Below, one piece after another: positions 8,319-16,262 of a stretch of 64,000 nucleotides of DNA. The position numbers and the translations under genes were made by a program. A model generated the notes under the pieces. That model ran no database searches and was not told the origin of the DNA. It was given only the letters and a program-made list of their open reading frames with translations. The stretch is from Tidjanibacter sp. (lineage in GTDB: Bacteria; Bacteroidota; Bacteroidia; Bacteroidales; Rikenellaceae). The stretch is from contig JAFPBB010000073.1 of the NCBI GenBank assembly GCA_017390585.1, forward strand, positions 1 through 64,000, read 5' to 3'. How positions within the stretch are numbered: position 1 is the first letter of the stretch; each line of letters opens with the position of its first letter.

Positions 8319-9119
8319 ATGATTAGTAACCTTGCATATATCCACCCCGACGCCAAGTTGGGTGAGAACGTGACCGTAGAGCCTTTTGCCTACATCGAGG
8401 GCGACGTAGTCATCGGTGATGGCAGCTGGATTGGTCCCCACGCCAACGTTATGGCCGGCACCCGTATGGGTAAGAATTGTAAAGTCCACAGCGGCGCTGT
8501 CATCGGCGGCGTGCCCCAGGACCTCAAGTTCCACGGCGAGTACACCACCTGCGAGATTGGCGACAACAACACCTTCCGCGAGTGCTGCACCGTCAACCGA
8601 GGCACCGAGTCGAAGGGCAAAACCGTCCTCGGCAACAACAACCTCATTATGGCCTACGCACACATCGCACACGACTGCGTGGTGGGCAACAACTGCGTGA
8701 TTGTCAACAATGTCTCGCTTGCAGGCGAGGTGGAGATTGGCAACTTTGTGGTCTTCGGAGGTCACTCCGGCGCACACCAGTTCAGCCGCATCGGCGACCA
8801 CGCTATGATTGCTGCCAACACCTATGTCAACAAGGATGTGCCCCCCTATGTGAAGGCTGCCCACACCCCCATCACCTACGTTGGCGCCAACTTCTTGGGC
8901 TTGCGCCGCAGGGGTTTCTCCAATGAGGAGATCAAGCAGATTCAGGACATCTTCCGCGTGCTGTTCCAGGATGGCCACACCTACTCGGTAGCCTGCGACA
9001 TTGTTATGGCGCAGTTCCCCGAGAGCGACATCCGCAATCAGGTGGTGGAGTTCATTCGCAACTCGAAGCGAGGCATCCTCAAGCCCTACAACACCGCTGC
9101 CGTAGCAGCCGACGAGTAG
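8319..9119 (+). CDS. lpxA: Acyl-ACP:UDP-N-acetylglucosamine O-acyltransferase
   Basis: LpxA transfers a 3-hydroxyacyl chain from ACP to the 3-OH of UDP-GlcNAc, the first step of lipid A synthesis. The 266-residue length is typical. The N-terminal two thirds are hexapeptide repeats forming a left-handed beta helix, and the catalytic histidine is H118 in AHIAHDC. The C-terminal helical part includes VGANFLGLRRRGFS, a conserved LpxA segment. It is co-transcribed with lpxC and followed by a clear terminator. The acyl chain length selected cannot be read with confidence. Confidence 0.95.
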   Translation: MISNLAYIHPDAKLGENVTVEPFAYIEGDVVIGDGSWIGPHANVMAGTRMGKNCKVHSGAVIGGVPQDLKFHGEYTTCEIGDNNTFRECCTVNRGTESKGKTVLGNNNLIMAYAHIAHDCVVGNNCVIVNNVSLAGEVEIGNFVVFGGHSGAHQFSRIGDHAMIAANTYVNKDVPPYVKAAHTPITYVGANFLGLRRRGFSNEEIKQIQDIFRVLFQDGHTYSVACDIVMAQFPESDIRNQVVEFIRNSKRGILKPYNTAAVAADE

Positions 9120-9141
9120 GAGCTATATAATAATATATAGG

Positions 9142-9184
9142 TACGCCCGAGAGTCTACATCAACTCTCGGGCGTATTTTTTTTG
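9142..9184 (+). terminator. Terminator of lpxC-lpxA
   Basis: A 13-bp perfect stem (9142-9154 with 9163-9175) followed by a run of T from 9177. Classical Rho-independent form, 23 bases after the lpxA stop. Confidence 0.8.
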
Positions 9185-9191
9185 CGTTCCT

Positions 9192-9390
9192 TGCGTCGCG
9201 GGGTTTTTCTTTGCGACTGACGTTTTTTCTTTTTTTGCGACTTTTTATAAAAAGTCGCCCAAAAATTTCTCTCGAGATACTCCGTATCTCTTCATCAGTG
9301 TCAGCCACATTTTGGCCGAGCGAACTATGCACTAAAAGTTTTTGGTGAAGCTTTTTACAAAAAGCTTCAAAAAGAAAAATTTTGAATTCT
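9192..9390. repeat. About 200-bp composite repeat, copy B
   Basis: Same order of blocks as 4714-4911: GCGACTTTTTATAAAAAGTCGC (9237-9258), CTCGAGATAC/GTATCTC, GTGTCAGCC, ACTAAAAGTTTTTGGT, the GAAGC hairpin at 9347-9368, then TTTTGAATTCT, which runs into the recN stop codon at 9389-9391. Its position at the 3' end suggests a role in mRNA ends or an insertion preference for such sites. Confidence 0.75.
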
Positions 9391-11038
9391 ACTCCCCCAG
9401 GAACGTGCGGGCCTGAGCCAAAGCCGCCTCCGTGACATCGGTACCCGAGATCATAGCAGCAACCTCAACAACGCGCTCCTCGGCGTCCAAAAGTCGGATC
9501 TGCGTGCGGCCATCCGCAACACTCTTATAGACCTTAAAGTGGGTGTCACCCTTCGAAGCCACCTGGGGCAAGTGGGTGATGTTGATGACCTGGCGGCCCG
9601 ACGACAACTCCGCAATGATGCGACCCGTGACATCGGCAATGCGACCCGAGATGCCCGTGTCAATCTCGTCGAACACCACCGTGGGCATATCGGCCTTGTC
9701 GGCCACAATCGCTTTCAGGCAGAGCATAACGCGCGAAATCTCGCCACCCGAGGCTACACGCTCGAGAGGCTGTGGACCAAATTTGGGAGTCGACGAAAAG
9801 AGGAAGTTGAGCGCATCGCAGCCCGAGGGGGTAAGCTCCTCCGTGGGGGTCACATCACACACAAAGCGGCTCTGCTCCATACCCAATCGTGCGAGCATCT
9901 CCTCCGTGCGAGTGGCGAGCACTCCGGCAGCCTCCTTGCGGCTTGCAGTGAGCTTCGCAGCAATATCCACTGCCCTACTATGGGCCTGCTCACACCTGAG
10001 CCTCAGCGCTCCCACCTCGGCGTCGCCGTCGACAATGATGCCGAGTCGGCGACCAAACTCTCTCTCCAACTCGATGAGTTCGCCCACGGTCTGCACCCCG
10101 TGCTTGCGGAAGAGGGTGTAGATGGCATCGATCCTATCGACCACCTCGGCAGCCCTCTGGGGGTTGCCATCGACCTTCTCGCGCTCCTCGGCCAGCAGCG
10201 AGGATATATCTTTGAGTTCCACGAGTGTGGCACGCAGACGCTCGGCAATGGAGTCGGCGGGGGGATAGACCTCTCGCGCCCTATTGAAGGATGTCTCCAT
10301 CCTCTTGAGCCTTGCCAGCACTCCGTTTTCATCCTCGTCGAGCATAGTTCCGCCCTCGCCCAGAGCCTCCGTAATGCGCTCCACATTGTCGAGCAGGCGC
10401 TGCTCGGCCTCCAACTCTTCCAGCTCTCCCTCGCGCAACTTGAGGGCTGCGAGTTGACCATATTGGTACTCTATGTACTCCTTATCGCGGAGGTTGGCCT
10501 CCAGCGCGGCCTCGGCCTCGGCGAGTGTGCGTCGTGCCGACTGCCACTCTCCATAGGCGGCCCTATACTCCTCGCGGAGCGCTCGATTATCCCCCAACGC
10601 ATCGACCACCGTCATACGGAAGCCCTCGTCGGCAATGCGGAGCGAGTGGTGCTGGGAGTGGATATCTATGAGCCTAGAGGCCAAGAGTTTGAGCGTGGGG
10701 AGCGTCACGGGCAGTTCGTTGACATAGGCGCGCGACTTGCCTGCGGGGGTTATGACCCTGCGGATGACGGTGGTGGGGTCCCACTCGAGGTCGTTCTCCT
10801 CGAAGAAGGGCTCCAGGTCGTAGGCCTCCACATTGAAGGTGGCCTCCACCACACACCCTTTGCCGCTCTCCTTGAGCGTTGCCACATCGGCCCTCTCGCC
10901 GAGCACAAGCCCAAGCGCACCGAGAAGGATACTCTTACCTGCACCCGTCTCGCCCGTGATGATGTTCAATCGCGGAGAGAGGGTCATATCGAGTTTCTCG
11001 ATGAGTGCGTAGTTTTCTACGGTGAGTTGTTGCAACAT
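9389..11038 (-). CDS. recN: DNA repair protein RecN
   Basis: RecN is an SMC-like ATPase that binds DNA ends and helps RecA-mediated double-strand break repair. The 549-residue product has Walker A GETGAGKS at residues 29-36, long helical arms in the middle, the ABC signature SGGEISRVMLCLKA and Walker B TVVFDEIDTGISGR near the C-terminus. The start is placed at the ATG at 11038 (MLQQLTVENYALIEKLDM), because the family begins right at this motif; the open frame extends 39 codons further up without family similarity. It follows rpoZ with a 246-bp gap that holds only a small hairpin at 11162-11181. Downstream its stop codon overlaps a repeat. Confidence 0.93.
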   Translation of the reverse strand: MLQQLTVENYALIEKLDMTLSPRLNIITGETGAGKSILLGALGLVLGERADVATLKESGKGCVVEATFNVEAYDLEPFFEENDLEWDPTTVIRRVITPAGKSRAYVNELPVTLPTLKLLASRLIDIHSQHHSLRIADEGFRMTVVDALGDNRALREEYRAAYGEWQSARRTLAEAEAALEANLRDKEYIEYQYGQLAALKLREGELEELEAEQRLLDNVERITEALGEGGTMLDEDENGVLARLKRMETSFNRAREVYPPADSIAERLRATLVELKDISSLLAEEREKVDGNPQRAAEVVDRIDAIYTLFRKHGVQTVGELIELEREFGRRLGIIVDGDAEVGALRLRCEQAHSRAVDIAAKLTASRKEAAGVLATRTEEMLARLGMEQSRFVCDVTPTEELTPSGCDALNFLFSSTPKFGPQPLERVASGGEISRVMLCLKAIVADKADMPTVVFDEIDTGISGRIADVTGRIIAELSSGRQVINITHLPQVASKGDTHFKVYKSVADGRTQIRLLDAEERVVEVAAMISGTDVTEAALAQARTFLGE

Positions 11039-11284
11039 AGCTTGTGGGGTGCTCTGTGGGTGAATGGTTCTGTGTTTGCGAGTGGTGGGCAATTCCATCG
11101 GGCGAGTGTGCAGGTGGGCATCGGTTATGGCCCTGCGGCTCGACTTTTTCATCAAATAGGCGGTGAGAGGTTCATCTCACCCCTCCCCGCCTCAAGCCTA
11201 CGCCCCTTGGTTGCACCGACGGCACCCACTTCCACGCGGGACCACCGAGCCACCGAGGGTCGTCCATATCTTCGCCTTGCGACC

Positions 11285-11596
11285 CTACTGTTTCTCCTTG
11301 AAGGCCACCTCACCATCGAGGAACTCCTCGGTAGCGATGAGGGTGGGCTTGGGAATACGCTCGTAGTACTTGGAGATTTCAATCTGCTCACGGTTCTCGA
11401 AGGTCTCCTCGAGAGCATCGGTGGAGGTCGAGAAGTCTGCCAACTTGCGGTTGAGCTCCTGCTTGAGCTCGGTGGCAATCTGGTTGGCGCGTTTTGCGAT
11501 GATGGTTACCGACTCATAGAGGTTGCCGGTGGGGCTGTCGATGTCGGTAAGTTTACGAGTCACGGTGTTGTTGGGAACGTTCTTTTTGATTTCCAT
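11285..11596 (-). CDS. rpoZ: RNA polymerase omega subunit, Bacteroidetes type
   Basis: The 103-residue protein corresponds to the Bacteroidetes omega (RpoZ), which helps assemble and stabilise RNA polymerase. Conserved segments are NLYESVTIIAKRANQI near 25-40 and EVFENREQIEIS-like EETFENREQIEISKYYE near 63-79, followed by PKPTLIATEEFLDG. It lies between bamD and recN on the same strand, a common arrangement in Bacteroidales, 70 bases after bamD. Transcription probably continues from the bamD promoter. Confidence 0.88.
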   Translation of the reverse strand: MEIKKNVPNNTVTRKLTDIDSPTGNLYESVTIIAKRANQIATELKQELNRKLADFSTSTDALEETFENREQIEISKYYERIPKPTLIATEEFLDGEVAFKEKQ

Positions 11597-11666
11597 TATT
11601 CAATTCCTCCTATTTTGGTGTTATATTTTTTCGTTTTCTTGATCTATACTCATCGTCGTCTGTCGC

Positions 11667-12518
11667 CTACTCCTCGGCCACGCCATCCTCCTCGGGAGTG
11701 ACGCCGTCGATGTCGGCATTATGTTTGGCCAGATAGCGCTTCGAGGCCCTCTGCATACGCTCTGCCTCCCTGCGATGCTTCGACTCGGGAAACTCGGAGA
11801 CGAAGTTGTAGTAGGCATCCATAGCGTCGAGGTAGCGGTCCACTTGCAGGGTGCTGATGGAGTTGGAGGCCAACTTGTAGCACGAGTCGAGGGTGAGGAA
11901 GAGAATCTCCTCGCGGTGGGGAGTCTCCGGGAACTCGGCAAGTGCATTGCGGAAGGCGATGATGGCCGCCTTGTAGCGCTCGGTCTTGTAGTAGGTGCGC
12001 GCATTGAGGAACGACTTGTCGTAGAGCTTATTCTTCAGCTCCTCGATCCTCATCTCACAGACGCCGAGCTTGGGTGAGGCGGGATAGCGCTCCATAAACT
12101 CCGAGATGGCACTGATGGCCTGGAGCGTTGCGGTCTGGTCCCTTGTGGGCTGCGGCGAGGAGAAGTAGAATCCCATAGCGTGCATATACTCCACATCCTC
12201 GAGCAGAGGGCTGCGTCCGTAGGTGCGCCTATACTCGTCGAAGATGGAGCCGCTGGTGGAGAAGTCACCCTGCTTGTAGTAGCAGCAGCCGGTGTAGTAC
12301 ATAATCGTGTCGGCCCTCATTGTGGAGGCGTAGCGTGGAGTGATCTCCTGAAAGAGCTGGAGAGCGTGTTGGAAGTCGCCCTCGTCGTAGTATCGGATGG
12401 CGGCGGTGTACATTTGCTCGGAGTCGTTGAGTTTGAGCAGCTTATTGAAGGGGCTGCATCCAATCATCGCCACGAATGCGGCCAAAATCGCCATCCTTGA
12501 GAGTTGTGTTTTTTTCAT
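11667..12518 (-). CDS. bamD: Outer membrane protein assembly factor BamD
   Basis: BamD is the essential lipoprotein partner of BamA in inserting beta-barrel proteins. The product of 283 residues has a lipoprotein signal with the modified cysteine at C21 (AMIGC), followed by TPR-like repeats (YDEGDFQHALQLFQEI, YYKQGDFSTSGSIFDEY, FRNALAEFPETPH). Its tail is acidic. The start is set at the ATG at 12518, which gives the normal lipoprotein signal; an earlier ATG ten codons upstream does not. It heads the leftward group bamD-rpoZ-recN. Confidence 0.92.
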   Translation of the reverse strand: MKKTQLSRMAILAAFVAMIGCSPFNKLLKLNDSEQMYTAAIRYYDEGDFQHALQLFQEITPRYASTMRADTIMYYTGCCYYKQGDFSTSGSIFDEYRRTYGRSPLLEDVEYMHAMGFYFSSPQPTRDQTATLQAISAISEFMERYPASPKLGVCEMRIEELKNKLYDKSFLNARTYYKTERYKAAIIAFRNALAEFPETPHREEILFLTLDSCYKLASNSISTLQVDRYLDAMDAYYNFVSEFPESKHRREAERMQRASKRYLAKHNADIDGVTPEEDGVAEE

Positions 12519-12582
12519 ATTCGGTCTGTTGTGCCCTGCTCGAGTCATTCCCCCACGGGTTGCTACAAGGGCATTTAGCGTG

Positions 12583-12616
12583 CAAAGTTATACATTTTTA
12601 ACGACTAACGAAAAAA
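12583..12616 (-). promoter_or_regulatory. Promoter of bamD-rpoZ-recN
   Basis: On the minus strand the -7 box TAACTTTG (12583-12590) is preceded 19 bases upstream by TTTC (12610-12613), a near match to the TTTG -33 element. The start codon lies about 65 bases downstream. Confidence 0.55.
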
Positions 12617-12656
12617 TATATTATATTTTTCCGCTTCGAATGTGGAGAATTTTTTG

Positions 12657-12664
12657 TATCTTTG
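12657..12664 (+). promoter_or_regulatory. -7 box for xerC
   Basis: TATCTTTG, perfect TAnnTTTG match, 22 bases before the ATG at 12687. The in-frame ATG at 12642 precedes this box and is therefore unlikely to be used. Confidence 0.55.
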
Positions 12665-12686
12665 GAGTGTATCACCCCCGCAAGCT

Positions 12687-13754
12687 ATGAGAAAGAGCCA
12701 ATCCATACTCGACTCCTTCCGCGACTACCTCCTCGCCGAGCGACGACTCTCCCCCGGAACCGTCGCCAACTACCTGCGCGACTGTCGCGAGTTTGCGGCA
12801 CACTGCGGAGTCACACCCGAGGAGTTCGACCCCGCAGCCATCGACAAGCAATCGCTATTGGGGTGGATGGCCGCCCTCCAAAAAAACGGCAACAAGCCGA
12901 GCAGGTCGCCCATAGCCACCACGGCATCGCAGTCCGCAGGCTCCAAGTCGGCCACAGGCGCCCTCAAGCCCTCCTCCATAAACACCAAAGTGGCCTCCAT
13001 CCGCAGCCTCTGTGCGTGGTACTCCAAGGAGCAACTCTCCCGCACCGACGCCACAACCCTCACCACCGAGGAGCGCACCGCAGCCCAAAGGGCTGTGAAC
13101 TCGGCGCGCAAGGTGAAAACCCTCAAGACCTCCTCGCCACTCCCCCACTACATCCACGAGCCACAGATGGTGGACATCGTTGTCCGTCTGCGCGAGCGTT
13201 GCTACTCGGAGGAGTATGAGGAGCGACTCTCCGCACTCCTTGTATTGCTGCTCTACGCCACAGGCATCCGTCTGGCCGAAATCACCGCACTCACCCCCAC
13301 ATCCTTCGCACGCGACTGGAGCGAAGTGAAGGTCTTGGGCAAGGGAGGCAAAGAGCGCATTATTCCCATTGTGAGTGCGTTACGCCAGCCGCTGATGGAG
13401 TTCGCCAAATTTAGGGGCGAAAAAATTTGCAAAAGTGAGTCAATTTCACTATTTTTAACATCGAAAGGAGAGCCAATGAGCCGATTCCAAATCGAGCGCA
13501 GGGTGCAGAAACTGCTGTCCGAGGAGGGAGTGCAGGGAAAACACAGCCCCCACGTACTACGACACACCTTCGCCACGTTACTCCTTGAGAGAGGTGCCGA
13601 CATCCGCGAGATTCAGGAGTTGCTGGGGCACTCCTCGCTCGGCACAACGGAGGTCTACACCCACAACAACCCCTCGCGCCTGAGGGAGGTCTACCGCAAT
13701 GCCCACCCCCGAGGACGAAACCGACAGGCGGACTCCGAGGAGACAGAAAGGTAG
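12687..13754 (+). CDS. xerC: Tyrosine recombinase, XerC/XerD family
   Basis: This 355-residue integrase-family protein should resolve chromosome dimers at dif together with a second Xer protein. The N-terminal core-binding domain covers about 1-115 and the catalytic domain about 155-335, with the full catalytic set R195, K222, H289, R292, H315 and Y324. It is longer than the usual ~300 residues because of a Ser/Ala/Lys-rich insertion at about 66-96 in the N-terminal domain and a second linker at about 125-150. Its position just before hpf is the conserved Bacteroidales arrangement, which favours the housekeeping role over a mobile-element integrase. XerC versus XerD is assigned by context only. 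Confidence 0.85.
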   Translation: MRKSQSILDSFRDYLLAERRLSPGTVANYLRDCREFAAHCGVTPEEFDPAAIDKQSLLGWMAALQKNGNKPSRSPIATTASQSAGSKSATGALKPSSINTKVASIRSLCAWYSKEQLSRTDATTLTTEERTAAQRAVNSARKVKTLKTSSPLPHYIHEPQMVDIVVRLRERCYSEEYEERLSALLVLLLYATGIRLAEITALTPTSFARDWSEVKVLGKGGKERIIPIVSALRQPLMEFAKFRGEKICKSESISLFLTSKGEPMSRFQIERRVQKLLSEEGVQGKHSPHVLRHTFATLLLERGADIREIQELLGHSSLGTTEVYTHNNPSRLREVYRNAHPRGRNRQADSEETER

Positions 13755-13845
13755 CCCCAAACAACAGCGATAAACTGCCGAAAGCCAACAGCTTACGGCG
13801 CAAGATAAAGCCCCCCCCCTGGGGCATAATACAAACAACTAAAAA

Positions 13846-13851
13846 AGGAGG
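13846..13851 (+). promoter_or_regulatory. Canonical Shine-Dalgarno site before hpf
   Basis: AGGAGG lies five bases before the ATG at 13857. Bacteroidetes genes rarely carry Shine-Dalgarno sequences, and the other genes here lack one this strong, so it is notable and fixes the hpf start. Confidence 0.7.
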
Positions 13852-13856
13852 ATATT

Positions 13857-14153
13857 ATGAACGTTAAGATCCAATCCGTAAAGTTCGATGCAGACAAGAA
13901 GCTCATCGACTTCATTGAGAGTAAGATGGACAAGCTCGAGAGGTTTGTTGAGCGTGCGACTTCGGCCGAGGTGATTCTGAAGCTGGACAAGGACCCCGAG
14001 CAGGGCAACAAGGTTGCAACCATCAAGATTGAGGTTCCCACCGAGACCATCATTGCCGAGCACCAGAGCAAGTCGTTTGAGGAGTCGGTGGACGGTGCGA
14101 TAGACGCCATCAAGAAACAGCTCGAAAAGCACAAAGATAAATTTGCCAAATAG
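13857..14153 (+). CDS. hpf: Ribosome hibernation promoting factor (short HPF/RaiA type)
   Basis: A 98-residue protein that binds the 30S decoding region and inactivates ribosomes in stationary phase. The pattern of beta strands and two helices is visible (MNVKIQSVKFDADKKLIDFI, VILKLDKDPE, KSFEESVDGAIDAIKKQL). It is the short form without the C-terminal dimerisation domain of long HPF. It follows xerC with a 102-base gap, carries an unusually strong Shine-Dalgarno site and ends in a clear terminator, so it may also be made from its own short transcript. Confidence 0.88.
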   Translation: MNVKIQSVKFDADKKLIDFIESKMDKLERFVERATSAEVILKLDKDPEQGNKVATIKIEVPTETIIAEHQSKSFEESVDGAIDAIKKQLEKHKDKFAK

Positions 14154-14158
14154 CGAAA

Positions 14159-14197
14159 ACAAGGAAGCCTCCCGAGAGTGGGAGGCTTCCTTGTTTT
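14159..14197 (+). terminator. Terminator of xerC-hpf
   Basis: Perfect stem AAGGAAGCCTCCC (14161-14173) with GGGAGGCTTCCTT (14180-14192), extended by AC/GT on the outside, followed by TTTT. Confidence 0.8.
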
Positions 14198-14213
14198 AAT
14201 GCAAAATGCACCA

Positions 14214-14400
14214 CCCTAAATTCCCCCTCTAAGTTAGAGGGGGAGTCACGAAGTGACGGGGGCGTGTGTAAAGGGTAGAGGCGATGAAGAGATACGAAGT
14301 ATCTCGCGGAAAATTTTTGGGCGACTTTTTATAAAAAGTCGCAAGAAAGAAAGCGACGTCAGTCGCAGAAGAAAACCGCGACGAATGTCGCGGAGATAAT
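14214..14400. repeat. Repeat cluster: CCCCCTCT hairpin plus GCGAC hairpin in reverse orientation
   Basis: The hairpin at 14223-14243, then AGTCACGAAGTGACGGGGGCGTGTGT, then GAAGAGATAC/GTATCTCGC and the GCGACTTTTTATAAAAAGTCGC palindrome to 14342, followed by GCGAC-rich direct repeats (AGCGACGTCAGTCGC, CGCGACGAATGTCGCG). These are the 4714 and 9192 blocks in opposite orientation. Confidence 0.7.
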
Positions 14401-14626
14401 ATGCTACTTTTGCTGCCAAAAGTAGCGCAAAAGCACCGCACTGCATCTCTGGCGGGAGCAGAGTGTGCAAAGTCTAAAACAAACGCTTCGCGGCCAAAGC
14501 ATTTGGCGTCTTTGTTTTTAGACGCCTTTGCCCCCTCTGCTCGTCGCGACTGCACGAGTCAGTCGCTTGTCCGCCGCCGATGCAAAGTGCGGACACTTTG
14601 GCCTTCGGCGCACGGCCTAAACCATT
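14401..14626. other. Spacer without recognisable gene
   Basis: Between two repeat clusters. Short open frames occur on both strands but show no start context, no coding-like composition and no recognisable motif. A GGCCTTCGGCGCACGGCCTAAA block near 14600-14622 resembles 1667-1685. I see no tRNA or other RNA gene in it. Confidence 0.5.
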
Positions 14627-14905
14627 CTTATTTCCCCCTCTAAGTTAGAGGGGGTGTCACGAAGTGACGGGGGCGTGTGTTCTCCTCCCCTACGAAAGGG
14701 GAGGCCGGGAGGGGTGGTCGAAAACTGCGTGCGCGGCCTCGCGCACAGGGGGTGGCCGAAGGCCGGGGGCGTGTGTAAAGGGTAGACACTGTGAAGAGAT
14801 ACGAAGTATCTCGAGAGAAATTTTTGGGCGACTTTTTATAAAAAGTCGCAGAAAGAATAGCGACGGCAGTCGCGCAAAACACAAGCGACGGCAGTCGCAG
14901 AAGAA
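14627..14905. repeat. Repeat cluster including inverted partner of 1811-1912
   Basis: Hairpin at 14634-14654, then the CCTCCCCTACGAAAGGGGAGG hairpin (14684-14704) within a ~100-bp block that is the reverse complement of 1811-1912 with few changes, then the GATAC/GTATC palindrome and the GCGAC hairpin (14796-14849) and GCGACGGCAGTCGC direct repeats up to about 14903. This completes an almost 800-bp stretch between hpf and tyrS with no gene. Confidence 0.7.
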
Positions 14906-14949
14906 ACTGAATTACAAATAATTAAAAAATAATACAAAAACAACAGACT

Positions 14950-16245
14950 ATGACCAATTTCGTAGAAGAACTCAAGTGGAGGGGTATGATCCACGATATG
15001 ATGCCCGGCACCGAAGAGCAACTCCAAAAAGAGATGACCACCGCCTACCTCGGCATCGACCCCACCGCCGACTCACTCCACATCGGCCACCTTGTGGGTG
15101 TGATGATCCTCAAGCACCTCCAGCGCTGCGGCCACAAGCCCATCGCCCTCGTGGGTGGTGCTACAGGTATGATTGGCGACCCCTCGGGTAAGTCGCAGGA
15201 GCGTAACCTCCTCGACGAGGCCACCCTCCGCCACAATCAGGAGTGCATCAAACGCCAGCTCGCCAAACTCATCGACTTCGATAGCGACGCCCCCAATGCC
15301 GCCATCCTCGTCAACAACTACGACTGGATGAAGGAGTTCTCCTTCCTCGAGTTTATCCGCGACGTGGGCAAGCACATCACCGTCAACTATATGATGGCCA
15401 AAGACTCAGTCAAGAAGCGCTTCAATGGCGAGGGCGACGGTATGTCGTTCACCGAGTTCACCTATCAGCTCGTGCAGGGCTACGACTTCTACCACCTCTA
15501 TGAGGCCCACGGATGTAAACTCCAGCTCGGTGGTAGCGACCAGTGGGGTAACATCACCACCGGTACGGAGCTCATCCGCCGCAAAAAGGGCGCAGCAGAC
15601 GCTTTTGCACTCACCTGCCCCCTCATCAAGAAGGCCGACGGCACCAAGTTTGGCAAGACCGAGAGCGGCAACGTGTGGCTCGATGCACGCTACACTTCGC
15701 CCTATAAGTTCTACCAATTCTGGCTCAACGTGAGCGACGAGGACGCACAGAGCTACATCAAGATCTTCACCTTCCTCGACAAGGAGACCATCGACAACCT
15801 CATCGCCGAGCACGCCGCAGCTCCCCACGAGCGCAAACTCCAAAAGCGTCTGGCAGAGGAGATTACCGTTATGATTCACTCGAGGGAAGAGTATGAGAAG
15901 GCTGTGGCTGCGAGTGGCATTCTCTTCGGTGCGGGCGCAAGCGAGGCACTCAAGAGCATCGACGAGCAGACCTTCCTCCAGGTATTCGAGGGCGTGCCCC
16001 AATACAAAGTGGGCGCTGCGGAGTTGGCCGAGGGCATCGACTTCCTCACACTCTGCGTGGAGAAGGCCCCCATCTTCCCCTCCAAGGGCGAGCTGAGGAA
16101 ACTCATCCAGGGTGGCGGCATCTCCATCAACAAGGAGAAGGTGGCAGACCCCTACCTCAACGTCAACGCCGAGAGCCTCATCGCAGGCAAATACCTGCTC
16201 GTGCAGAAGGGTAAGAAGAACTACTACATCATCATTGCCGAATAG
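14950..16245 (+). CDS. tyrS: Tyrosyl-tRNA synthetase
   Basis: Charges tRNA-Tyr with tyrosine. The 431-residue length suits bacterial TyrRS. HIGH is at residues 44-47 (SLHIGHLVG), the tyrosine pocket motif GSDQWGN follows, the KMSKS loop appears as KFGKT, and the C-terminal S4-like RNA-binding domain occupies about 360-431 ([18 protein letters not shown]). It has no clear -7 box immediately upstream, where repeats end about 45 bases before the start. An M28 peptidase gene follows 17 bases downstream on the same strand. Confidence 0.95.
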   Translation: MTNFVEELKWRGMIHDMMPGTEEQLQKEMTTAYLGIDPTADSLHIGHLVGVMILKHLQRCGHKPIALVGGATGMIGDPSGKSQERNLLDEATLRHNQECIKRQLAKLIDFDSDAPNAAILVNNYDWMKEFSFLEFIRDVGKHITVNYMMAKDSVKKRFNGEGDGMSFTEFTYQLVQGYDFYHLYEAHGCKLQLGGSDQWGNITTGTELIRRKKGAADAFALTCPLIKKADGTKFGKTESGNVWLDARYTSPYKFYQFWLNVSDEDAQSYIKIFTFLDKETIDNLIAEHAAAPHERKLQKRLAEEITVMIHSREEYEKAVAASGILFGAGASEALKSIDEQTFLQVFEGVPQYKVGAAELAEGIDFLTLCVEKAPIFPSKGELRKLIQGGGISINKEKVADPYLNVNAESLIAGKYLLVQKGKKNYYIIIAE

Positions 16246-16262
16246 GGTAAAGGACTGATAGT

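Noticed and set aside
9539..11701. Long plus-strand open frame opposite recN and rpoZ
   Set aside because: Antisense shadow caused by GC-rich codon use; recN and rpoZ have full family motifs.
12687..13754. Tyrosine recombinase considered as integrase of a mobile element
   Set aside because: It sits directly before hpf, the conserved Bacteroidales housekeeping order, and there are no attachment-site repeats, tRNA gene or mobile-element genes beside it.
14200..14949. Possible small RNA or tRNA genes in the hpf-tyrS gap
   Set aside because: I could not fold a cloverleaf, and the conserved parts are the repeat hairpins also found elsewhere in the window.
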